A stretch of 64,000 bases of DNA from Henricia sp. BOLD:AAB3569 (Eukaryota; Echinodermata; Asteroidea; Spinulosida; Echinasteridae): contig JBBELK010000970.1 in NCBI GenBank assembly GCA_037783545.1, positions 40,162 through 104,161 of the forward strand, written 5' to 3'. Positions 51,433 to 61,998 of the stretch are shown here, in pieces. Within the stretch, counting starts at the first letter, position 1; the number at the start of each line of letters is the position of its first letter. The notes under the pieces are model-generated. The model saw only the letters and a list, made by a program, of their open reading frames with translations, did no database searches and was not told the origin of the DNA. Made by a program: the position numbers and the translations under genes.

Positions 51433-53770
51433 GTGGCTGTCTGTACACTCCTCTTTGGTGTACTCCTGACTCGTGCGCATGCTCAGTCCTTCGGACTGTC
51501 GTTGACACTGCCCAGTTTTGGACGGGAATTTGGTCAAAGTGTGGTCCAAACGTCGGCAAATTTAGAGGTCGAAAAATTTTCTGACGAACTTCAAATTTTG
51601 CATGCTCCAAGCAATCTATATTGCGCACTTGTCCTAAAAAAATGACAGACTTTCGCCGGGAAATGGCAGAGAAATTTCAGAGTTTAGGGAAAACTGGGTT
51701 GGGGCTTCCTGACTGCTCCCGCAACCCGTGGCTGTCTGTACACTCCTCTTTGGTGTACTCCTGACTCGTGCGCATGCTCAGTCCTTCGGACTGTCGTTGA
51801 CACTGCCCAGTTTGGGACGGGAATTTGGTCAAAGTGTGGTCCAAACGTCGGCAAATTTGGAGGTCGAAAAATTTTCCGACGAACTTCAAATTTTGCATGC
51901 TCCAAGCAATCTATATTGCGCACTTGTCCTAAAAAAATGACAGACTTTCGCCGGGAAATGGCAGAGAAATTTCAGAGTTTAGGGAAAACTGGGTTGGGGC
52001 TTCCTGACTGCTCCCGCAACCCGTGGCTGTCTGTACACTCCTCTTTGGTGTACTCCTGACTCGTGCGCATGCTCAGTCCTTCGGACTGTCGTTGACACTG
52101 CCCAGTTTGGGACGGGAATTTTGTCAAAGTGTGGTCCAAACGTCGGCAAATTTGGAGGTCGAAAAATTTTCCGACGAACTTCAAATTTGCATGCTCCAAG
52201 CAATCTATATTGCGCACTTGTCCTAAAAAAATGACAGACTTTCGCCGGGATATGGCAGAGAAATTTCAGAGTTTAGGGAAAACTGGGTTGGGGCTTCCTG
52301 ACTGCTCCCGCAACCCGTGGCTGTCTGTACACTCCTCTTTGGTGTACTCCTGACTCGTGCACATGCTCAGTCCTTCGGACTGTCGTTGACACTGCCCAGT
52401 TTGGGACGGGAATTTGGTCAAAGTGTGGTCCAAACGTCGGCAAATTTGGAGGTCGAAAAATTTCCGACGAACTTCAAATTTTGCATGCTCCAAGCAATCT
52501 ATATTGCGCACTTGTCCTAAAAAAATGACAGACTTTCGCCGGGAAATGGCAGAGAAATTTTAGAGTTTAGGGAAAACTGGTTGGGGCTTCCTGACTGCTC
52601 CCGCAACCCGTGGCTGTCTGTACACTCCTCTTTGGTGTACTCCTGACTCGTGCGCATGCTCAGTCCTTCGGACTGTCGTTGACACTGCCCAGTTTGGGAC
52701 GGGAAATTGGTCAAAGTGTGGTCCAAACGTCGGCAAATTTGGAGGTCGAAAAATTTTGCATGCTCCAAGCAATCTATATTGCGCACTTGTCCTAAAAAAA
52801 TGACAGACTTTCGCCGGGAAATGGCAGAGAAATTTCAGAGTTTAGGGAAAACTGGGTTGGGGCTTCCTGACTGCTCCCGCAACCCGTGGCTGTCTGTACA
52901 CTCCTCTTTGGTGTACTCCTGACTCGTGCGCATGCTCAGTCCTTCGGACTGTCGTTGACACTGCCCAGTTTGGGACGGGAATTTGGTCAAAGTGTGGTCC
53001 AAACGTCGGCAAATTTGGAGGTCGAAAAATTTTCCGACGAACTTCAAATTTTGCATGCTCCAAGCAATCTATATTGCGCAATTGTCCTAAAAAAATGACA
53101 GACTTTCGCCGGGAAATGGCAGAGAAATTTCAGAGTTTAGGGAAAACTGGGTTGGGGCTTCCTGACTGCTCCCGCAACCCGTGGCTGTCTGTACACTCCT
53201 CTTTGGTGTACTCCTGACTCGTGCGCATGCTCAGTCCTTCGGACTGTCGTTGACACTGCCCAGTTTGGGACGGGAATTTTGTCAAAGTGTGGTCCAAACG
53301 TCGGCAAATTTGGAGGTCGAAAAATTTTCCGACGAACTTCAAATTTTGCATGCTCCAAGCAATCTATATTGCGCACTTGTCCTAAAAAAATGACAGACTT
53401 TCGCCGGGAAATGGCAGAGAAATTTCAGAGTTTAGGGAAAACTGGGTTGGGGCTTCCTGACTGCTCCCGCAACCCGTGGCTGTCTGTACACTCCTCTTTG
53501 GTGTACTCCTGACTCGTGCGCATGCTCAGTCCTTCGGACTGTCGTTGACACTGCCCAGTTTGGGACGGGAATTTGGTCAAAGTGTGGTCCAAACGTCGGC
53601 AAATTTGGAGGTCGAAACATTTTCCGACGAACTTCAAATTTTGCATGCTCCAAGCAATCTATATTGCGCACTTGTCCTAAAAAAATGACAGACTTTCGCC
53701 GGGAAACGGCAGAGAAATTTCAGAGTTTAGGGAAAACTGGGTTGGGGCTTCCTGACTGCTCCCGCAACCC
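51433..53770 (+). repeat. 9-unit HOR, copy 2 with one unit missing (2338 bp)
   Basis: The order is P1 (51433), one unmarked unit (51728), P4 (52023), P5 (52317), P6 of 276 bp (52610), P7 (52886), P8 (53181), P9 (53476). One of P2/P3 has been lost. Small indels relative to copy 1 include CTTCAAATTTGCATG in P4 and GAAAAATTTCCGAC in P5. The CTCCCACAACC mark upstream of P4 in copy 1 is absent here. Confidence 0.83.
52610..52885 (+). repeat. 276-bp deleted monomer (3 of 5), HOR position P6
   Basis: This unit has the same 19-bp deletion, in the second HOR copy. A private change, GGGAAATTGG, is present, and AAATTTTAGAG lies just upstream. Confidence 0.85.
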
Positions 53771-55243
53771 GTGGCTGTCTGTACACTCCTCTTTGGTGTA
53801 CTCCTGACTCGTGCGCATGCTCAGTCCTTCGGACTGTCGTTGACACTGCCCAGTTTTGGACGGGAATTTGGTCAAAGTGTGGTCCAAACGTCGGCAAATT
53901 TAGAGGTCGAAAAATTTTCTGACGAACTTCAAATTTTGCATGCTCCAAGCAATCTATATTGCGCACTTGTCCTAAAAAAATGACAGACTTTCGCCGGGAA
54001 ATGGCAGAGAAATTTCAGAGTTTAGGGAAAACTGGGTTGGGGCTTCCTGACTGCTCCCGCAACCCGTGGCTGTCTGTACACTCCTCTTTGGTGTACTCCT
54101 GACTCGTGCGCATGCTCAGTCCTTCGGACTGTCGTTGACACTGCCCAGTTTGGGACGGGAATTTGGTCAAAGTGTGGTCCAAACGTCGGCAAATTTGGAG
54201 GTCGAAAATTTTCCGACGAACTTCAAATTTTGCATGCTCCAAGCAATCTATATTGCGCACTTGTCCTAAAAAAATGACAGACTTTCGCCGGGAAATGGCA
54301 GAGAAATTTCAGAGTTTAGGGAAAACTGGGTTGGGGCTTCCTGACTGCTCCCGCAACCCGTGGCTGTCTGTACACTCCTCTTTGGTGTACTCCTGACTCG
54401 TGCGCATGCTCAGTCCTTCGGACTGTCGTTGACACTGCCCAGTTTGGGACGGGAATTTGGTCAAAGTGTGGTCCAAACGTCGGCAAATTTGGAGGTCGAA
54501 AAATTTTCCGACGAACTTCAAATTTTGCATGCTCCAAGCAATCTATATTGCGCACTTGTCCTAAAAAAATGACAGACTTTCGCCGGGAAATGGCAGAGAA
54601 ATTTCAGAGTTTAGGGAAAACTGGGTTGGGGCTTCCTGACTGCTCCCACAACCCGTGGCTGTCTGTACACTCCTCTTTGGTGTACTCCTGACTCGTGCGC
54701 ATGCTCAGTCCTTCGGACTGTCGTTGACACTGCCCAGTTTGGGACGGGAATTTTGTCAAAGTGTGGTCCAAACGTCGGCAAATTTGGAGGTCGAAAAATT
54801 TTCCGACGAACTTCAAATTTTGCATGCTCCAAGCAATCTATATTGCGCACTTGTCCTAAAAAAATGACAGACTTTCGCCGGGATATGGCAGAGAAATTTC
54901 AGAGTTTAGGGAAAACTGGGTTGGGGCTTCCTGACTGCTCCCGCAACCCGTGGCTGTCTGTACACTCCTCTTTGGTGTACTCCTGACTCGTGCACATGCT
55001 CAGTCCTTCGGACTGTCGTTGACACTGCCCAGTTTGGGACGGGAATTTGGTCAAAGTGTGGTCCAAACGTCGGCAAATTTGGAGGTCGAAAAATTTTCCG
55101 ACGAACTTCAAATTTTGCATGCTCCAAGCAATCTATATTGCGCACTTGTCCTAAAAAAATGACAGACTTTCGCCGGGAAATGGCAGAGAAATTTCAGAGT
55201 TTAGGGAAAACTGGGTTGGGCTTCCTGACTGCTCCCGCAACCC

Positions 55244-55519
55244 GTGGCTGTCTGTACACTCCTCTTTGGTGTACTCCTGACTCGTGCGCATGCTCAGTCC
55301 TTCGGACTGTCGTTGACACTGCCCAGTTTGGGACGGGAATTTGGTCAAAGTGTGGTCCAAACGTCGGCAAATTTGGAGGTCGAAAAATTTTGCATGCTCC
55401 AAGCAATCTATATTGCGCACTTGTCCTAAAAAAATGACAGACTTTCGCCGGGAAATGGCAGAGAAATTTCAGAGTTTAGGGAAAACTGGGTTGGGGCTTC
55501 CTGACTGCTCCCGCAACCC
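55244..55519 (+). repeat. 276-bp deleted monomer (4 of 5), HOR position P6
   Basis: This unit has the same 19-bp deletion, in the third HOR copy. The preceding unit ends with GGGTTGGGCTTCC, one G short. Confidence 0.85.
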
Positions 55520-56404
55520 GTGGCTGTCTGTACACTCCTCTTTGGTGTACTCCTGACTCGTGCGCATGCTCAGTCCTTCGGACTGTCGTTGACACTGCCC
55601 AGTTTGGGACGGGAATTTGGTCAAAGTGTGGTCCAAACGTCGGCAAATTTGGAGGTCGAAAAATTTTCCGACGAACTTCAAATTTTGCATGCTCCAAGCA
55701 ATCTATATTGCGCACTTGTCCTAAAAAAATGACAGACTTTCGCCGGGAAATGGCAGAGAAATTTCAGAGTTTAGGGAAAACTGGGTTGGGGCTTCCTGAC
55801 TGCTCCCACAACCCGTGGCTGTCTGTACACTCCTCTTTGGTGTACTCCTGACTCGTGCGCATGCTCAGTCCTTCGGACTGTCGTTGACACTGCCCAGTTT
55901 GGGACGGGAATTTTGTCAAAGTGTGGTCCAAACGTCGGCAAATTTGGAGGTCGAAAAATTTTCCGACGAACTTCAAATTTTGCATGCTCCAAGCAATCTA
56001 TATTGCGCACTTGTCCTAAAAAAATGACAGACTTTCGCCGGGATATGGCAGAGAAATTTCAGAGTTTAGGGAAAACTGGGTTGGGGCTTCCTGACTGCTC
56101 CCGCAACCCGTGGCTGTCTGTACACTCCTCTTTGGTGTACTCCTGACTCGTGCACATGCTCAGTCCTTCGGACTGTCGTTGACACTGCCCAGTTTGGGAC
56201 GGGAATTTGGTCAAAGTGTGGTCCAAACGTCGGCAAATTTGGAGGTCGAAAAATTTTCCGACGAACTTCAAATTTTGCATGCTCCAAGCAATCTATATTG
56301 CGCACTTGTCCTAAAAAAATGACAGACTTTCGCCGGGAAATGGCAGAGAAATTTCAGAGTTTAGGGAAAACTGGGTTGGGGCTTCCTGACTGCTCCCGCA
56401 ACCC

Positions 56405-56680
56405 GTGGCTGTCTGTACACTCCTCTTTGGTGTACTCCTGACTCGTGCGCATGCTCAGTCCTTCGGACTGTCGTTGACACTGCCCAGTTTGGGACGGGAA
56501 TTTGGTCAAAGTGTGGTCCAAACGTCGGCAAATTTGGAGGTCGAAAAATTTTGCATGCTCCAAGCAATCTATATTGCGCACTTGTCCTAAAAAAATGACA
56601 GACTTTCGCCGGGAAATGGCAGAGAAATTTCAGAGTTTAGGGAAAACTGGGTTGGGGCTTCCTGACTGCTCCCGCAACCC
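56405..56680 (+). repeat. 276-bp deleted monomer (5 of 5), in the duplicated P4-P7 run
   Basis: This unit has the same 19-bp deletion, 1161 bp after the previous example. The spacing shows that it was copied together with its P4, P5 and P7 neighbours and did not arise anew. Confidence 0.85.
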
Positions 56681-57252
56681 GTGGCTGTCTGTACACTCCT
56701 CTTTGGTGTACTCCTGACTCGTGCGCATGCTCAGTCCTTCGGACTGTCGTTGACACTGCCCAGTTTGGGACGGGAATTTGGTCAAAGTGTGGTCCAAACG
56801 TCGGCAAATTTGGAGGTCGAAAAATTTTCCGACGAACTTCAAATTTTGCATGCTCCAAGCAATCTATATTGCGCACTTGTCCTAAAAAAATGACAGACTT
56901 TCGCCGGGAAATGGCAGAGAAATTTCAGAGTTTAGGGAAAACTGGGTTGGGGCTTCCTGACTGCTCCCGCAACCCGTGGCTGTCTGTACACTCCTCTTTG
57001 GTGTACTCCTGACTCGTGCGCATGCTCAGTCCTTCGGACTGTCGTTGACACTGCCCAGTTTGGGACGGGAATTTGGTCAAAGTGTGGTCCAAACGTCGGC
57101 AAATTTGGAGGTCGAAAAATTTTCCGACGAACTTCAAATTTTGCATGCTCCAAGCAATCTATATTGCGCACTTGTCCTAAAAAAATGACAGACTTTCGCC
57201 GGGAAATGGCAGAGAAATTTCAGAGTTTAGGGAAAACTGGGTTGGGGCTTCC

Positions 57253-57301
57253 AGACTGCTCCCGCAACCTGTGGCTGTCTGTACACTCCTCTTTGGTGTA
57301 T
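57253..57301 (+). other. Type A to type B junction (mosaic)
   Basis: Sequence is purely type A up to GGGTTGGGGCTTCC at 57252. CCAGACTGC (57251-57259) fits neither type. A B-specific T follows at 57270 (ACCTGTGG), then an A-specific T at 57287 (TACACTCC), then a B-specific T at 57301 (GTATTCC), after which all markers are type B. The switch keeps the monomer phase and contains no foreign sequence. That fits unequal crossing-over or gene conversion better than insertion. Confidence 0.8.
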
Positions 57302-59633
57302 TCCTGACTCGTGCGCATGCTCAGTCCTTCGGACTGTCGTTGACACGGCCCAGTTTGGGACGGGATTTTGGTCAAAGTGTGGTCCAAACGTCGGCAAATT
57401 TGGAGGTCAAAAAATATTCCGACGAACTTCAAATTTTGCATGCTCCAAACACTCTATATTGCGCACTTGTCCTAACAAATTGACAGACTTTCGCCGGGAA
57501 ATGGCAGAGAAATGTCAGAGTTTAGAAAAAAAGGGGTTGGCGCTTCCTGGATGCTCCCGCAACCTGTGGCTGTCTGTACACACCTCTTTGGTGTATTCCT
57601 GACTCGTGCGCATGCTCAGTCCTTCGGACTGTCGTTGACACGGCCCAGTTTGGGACGGGATTTTGGTCAAAGTGTGGTCCAAACGTCGGCAAATTTGGAG
57701 GTCAAAAAATATTCCGACGAACTTCAAATTTTGCATGCTCCAAACACTCTATATTGCGCACTTGTCCTAAAAAATTGACAGACTTTCGCCGGAAATGGCA
57801 GAGAAATTTCAGAGTTTAGAAAAAAAAGGGGTTGGCGCTTCCTGGATGCTCCCGCAACCTGTGGCTGTCTGTACACACCTCTTTGGTGTAGTCCTGACTC
57901 GTGCGCATGCTCAGTCCTTCGGACTGTCGTTGACACGGCCCAGTTTGGGACGGGATTTTGGTCAAAGTGTGGTCCAAACGTCGGCAAATTTGGAGGTCAA
58001 AAAATATTCCGACGAACTTCAAATTTTGCATGCTCCAAACACTCTATATTGCGCACTTGTCCTAAAAATTGACAGACTTTCGCCGGGAAATGGCAGAGAA
58101 ATTTCAGAGTTTAGAAAAAAAAGGGGTTGGCGCTTCCTGGATGCTCCCGCAACCTGTGGCTGTCTGTACACACCTCTTTGGTGTAGTCCTGACTCGTGCG
58201 CATGCTCAGTCCTTCGGACTGTCGTTGACACGGCCCAGTTTGGGACGGATTTTGGTCAAAGTGTGGTCCAAACGTCGGCAAATTTGGAGGTCAAAAAATA
58301 TTCCGACGAACTTCAAATTTTGCATGCTCCAAACACTCTATATTGCGCACTTGTCCTAAAAAATTGACAGACTTTCGCCGGGAAATGGCAGAGAAATTTC
58401 AGAGTTTAGAAAAAAAAGGGGTTGGCGCTTCCTGGATGCTCCCGCAACCTGTGGCTGTCTGTACACACCTCTTTGGTGTAGTCCTGACTCGTGCGCATGC
58501 TCAGTCCTTCGGACTGTCGTTGACACGGCCCAGTTTGGGACGGGATTTTGGTCAAAGTGTGGTCCAAACGTCGGCAAATTTGGAGGTCAAAAAATATTCC
58601 GACGAACTTCAAATTTTGCATGCTCCAAACACTCTATATTGCGCACTTGTCCTAAAAATTGACAGACTTTCGCCGGGAAATGGCAGAGAAATTTCAGAGT
58701 TTAGAAAAAAAAGGGGGTTGGCGCTTCCTGGATGCTCCCGCAACCTGTGGCTGTCTGTACACACCTCTTTGGTGTAGTCCTGACTCGTGCGCATGCTCAG
58801 TCCTTCGGACTGTCGTTGACACGGCCCAGTTTGGGACGGGATTTTGGTCAAAGTGTGGTCCAAACGTCGGCAAATTTGGAGGTCAAAAAATATTCCGACG
58901 AACTTCAAATTTTGCATGCTCCAAACACTCTATATTGCGCACTTGTCCTACAAAATTGACAGACTTTCGCCGGGAAATGGCAGAGAAATTTCAGAGTTTA
59001 GAAAAAAAAGGGGTTGGCGCTTCCTGGATGCTCCCGCAACCTGTGGCTGTCTGTACACACCTCTTTGGTGTATTCCTGACTCGTGCGCATGCTCAGTCCT
59101 TCGGACTGTCGTTGACACGGCCCAGTTTGGGACGGGATTTTGGTCAAAGTGTGGTCCAAACGTCGGCAAATTTGGAGGTCAAAAAATATTACGACGAACT
59201 TCAAATTTTGCATGCTCCAAACACTCTATATTGCGCACTTGTCCTCAAAAATTGACAGACTTTCGCCGGGAAATGGCAGAGAAATTTCAGAGTTTAGAAA
59301 AAAAAGGGGTTGGCGCTTCCTGGATGCTCCCGCAACCTGTGGCTGTCTGTACACACCTCTTTGGTGTATTCCTGACTCGTGCGCATGCTCAGTCCTTCGG
59401 ACTGTCGTTGACACGGCCCAGTTTGGGACGGGATTTTGGTCAAAGTGTGGTCCAAACGTCGGCAAATTTGGAGGTCAAAAAATATTCCGACGAACTTCAA
59501 ATTTTGCATGCTCCAAACACTCTATATTGCGCACTTGTCCTCAAAAATTGACAGACTTTCGCCGGGAAATGGCAGAGAAATTTCAGAGTTTAGAAAAAAA
59601 GGGGTTGGCGCTTCCTGGATGCTCCCGCAACCT
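57271..59633 (+). repeat. Type B higher-order segment, copy 1 (8 units)
   Basis: It starts with a CCTAACAAATTG linker and an A7 purine run with AAATGTCAG. Four units with GTGTAGTCC follow (57861, 58156, 58451 and 58747), the last with a CCTACAAAATTG linker, then two units with GTGTATTCC and CCTCAAAAATTG linkers (59043 and 59339). Private changes are GGGACGGATTTTGG in the unit at 58156, ATATTACGACG in 59043, and CGCCGGAAATGG near 57791. Confidence 0.7.
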
Positions 59634-61998
59634 GTGGCTGTCTGTACACACCTCTTTGGTGTATTCCTGACTCGTGCGCATGCTCAGTCCTTCGGACTGT
59701 CGTTGACACGGCCCAGTTTGGGACGGGATTTTGGTCAAAGTGTGGTCCAAACGTCGGCAAATTTGGAGGTCAAAAAATATTCCGACGAACTTCAAATTTT
59801 GCATGCTCCAAACACTCTATATTGCGCACTTGTCCTAACAAATTGACAGACTTTCGCCGGGAAATGGCAGAGAAATGTCAGAGTTTAGAAAAAAAGGGGT
59901 TGGCGCTTCCTGGATGCTCCCGCAACCTGTGGCTGTCTGTACACACCTCTTTGGTGTATTCCTGACTCGTGCGCATGCTCAGTCCTTCGGACTGTCGTTG
60001 ACACGGCCCAGTTTGGGACGGGATTTTGGTCAAAGTGTGGTCCAAACGTCGGCAAATTTGGAGGTCAAAAAATATTCCGACGAACTTCAAATTTTGCATG
60101 CTCCAAACACTCTATATTGCGCACTTGTCCTAAAAATTGACAGACTTTCGCCGGGAAATGGCAGAGAAATTTCAGAGTTTAGAAAAAAAAGGGGTTGGCG
60201 CTTCCTGGATGCTCCCGCAACCTGTGGCTGTCTGTACACACCTCTTTGGTGTAGTCCTGACTCGTGCGCATGCTCAGTCCTTCGGACTGTCGTTGACACG
60301 GCCCAGTTTGGGACGGGATTTTGGTCAAAGTGTGGTCCAAACGTCGGCAAATTTGGAGGTCAAAAAATATTCCGACGAACTTCAAATTTTGCATGCTCCA
60401 AACACTCTATATTGCGCACTTGTCCTAAAAATTGACAGACTTTCGCCGGGAAATGGCAGAGAAATTTCAGAGTTTAGAAAAAAAAGGGGTTGGCGCTTCC
60501 TGGATGCTCCCGCAACCTGTGGCTGTCTGTACACACCTCTTTGGTGTAGTCCTGACTCGTGCGCATGCTCAGTCCTTCGGACTGTCGTTGACACGGCCCA
60601 GTTTGGGACGGGATTTTGGTCAAAGTGTGGTCCAAACGTCGGCAAATTTGGAGGTCAAAAAATATTCCGACGAACTTCAAATTTTGCATGCTCCAAACAC
60701 TCTATATTGCGCACTTGTCCTACAAAATTGACAGACTTTCGCCGGGAAATGGCAGAGAAATTTCAGAGTTTAGAAAAAAAAGGGGTTGGCGCTTCCTGGA
60801 TGCTCCCGCAACCTGTGGCTGTCTGTACACACCTCTTTGGTGTATTCCTGACTCGTGCGCATGCTCAGTCCTTCGGACTGTCGTTGACACGGCCCCGTTT
60901 GGGACGGGATTTGGGTCAAAGTGTGGTCCAAACGTCGGCAAATTTGGAGGTCAAAAAATATTCCGACGAACTTCAAATTTTGCATGCTCCAAACACTCTA
61001 TATTGCGCACTTGTCCTAAAAAATTGACAGACTTTCGCCGGGAAATGGCAGAGAAATGTCAGAGTTTAGAAAAAAAAGGGGTTGGCGCTTCCTGGATGCT
61101 CCCGCAACCTGTGGCTGTCTGTACACACCTCTTTGGTGTATTCCTGACTCGTGCGCATGCTCAGTCCTTCGGACTGTCGTTGACACGGCCCCCGTTTGGG
61201 ACGGGATTTGGGTCAAAGTGTGGTCCAAACGTCGGCAAATTTGGAGGTCAAAAATATTCCGACGAACTTCAAATTTTGCATGCTCCAAACACTCTATATT
61301 GCGCACTTGTCCTAAAAAATTGACAGACTTTCGCCGGGAAGTGGCAGAGAAATGTCAGAGTTTAGAAAAAAAAGGGGTTGGCGCTTCCTGGATGCTCCCG
61401 CAACCTGTGGCTGTCTGTACACACCTCTTTGGTGTATTCCTGACTCGTGCGCATGCTCAGTCCTTCGGACTGTCGTTGACACGGCCCAGTTTGGGACGGG
61501 ATTTGGTCAAAGTGTGGTCCAAACGTCGGCAAATTTGGAGGTCAAAAAATATTCCGACGAACTTCAAATTTTGCATGCTCCAAACACTCTATATTGTGCA
61601 CTTGTCCTAAAAAATTGACAGACTTTCTCTGGGAAATGGCAGAGAAATTTCAGAGTTTAGAAAAAAAAGGGGGTTGGCGCTTCCTGTATGCTCCCGCAAC
61701 CTGTGGCTGTCTGTACACACCTCTTTGGTGTATTCCTGACTCGTGCGCATGCTCAGTCCTTCGGACTGTCGTTGACACGGCCCAGTTTGGGACGGGATTT
61801 TGGTCAAAGTGTGGTCCAAACGTCGGCAAATTTGGAGGTCAAAAAATATTCCGACGAACTTCAAATTTTGCATGCTCCAAACACTCTATATTGCGCACTT
61901 GTCCTAACAAATTGACAGACTTTCGCCGGGAAATGGCAGAGAAATTTCAGAGTTTAGAAAAAAAAGGGGTTGGCGCTTCCTGGATGCTCCCGCAACCT
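59634..61998 (+). repeat. Type B higher-order segment, copy 2 and diverged units
   Basis: The CCTAACAAATTG / AAATGTCAG / A7 signature recurs 2363 bp after copy 1. Only two GTGTAGTCC units follow here (60224 and 60519), the second again with CCTACAAAATTG. Units at 60815 and 61111 carry GGCCCCGTTTGG or GGCCCCCGTTTGG with GGGATTTGGGTC. The unit at 61703 is preceded by CTTTCTCTGGGAAATGG and CTTCCTGTATGC. Because units are 295-296 bp with altered linkers, frames run on for up to 296 codons (60137-61027); this is not evidence of a gene. Confidence 0.65.

Larger units (their letters stand above)
1..57252 (+). repeat. Type A satellite domain (about 194 monomers)
   Basis: Units in this domain share TTTAGGGAAAACTGGG, GCAACCCGTGG, TACACTCC, GTGTACTCC, CACTGCCC, GGGAATTTGG, GGTCGAAAAATTTTCC and CCAAGCAATCT. 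They usually differ from one another at only a few positions. Recurrent alleles serve as subfamily markers: GAAACATTT and GAACAATTT in place of GAAAAATTT; GGATGG or GGACTGG in place of GGACGGG; CCTAAACAAATG or CCTAAAAAATTG in place of CCTAAAAAAATG; and GTGCACATG in place of GTGCGCATG. The alleles recur with fixed spacing, which is how the higher-order structure below was read. The domain holds no gene. Its 70-80 codon open frames are shadows of the monomer, because 295 is not a multiple of three and each frame closes once per unit. Confidence 0.95.
53771..57252 (+). repeat. 9-unit HOR, copy 3, with P4-P7 duplicated and then cut off by type B
   Basis: The order is P1 (53771), P2 (54066), P3 (54360), P4 (54655), P5 (54950), P6 (55244), P7 (55520), then a second P4-P7 run (55815, 56110, 56405, 56681) and one consensus unit (56976). 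P8 and P9 never appear. The internal run is a 4-unit tandem duplication of about 1160 bp. The last unit leads directly into type B sequence. Confidence 0.83.
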
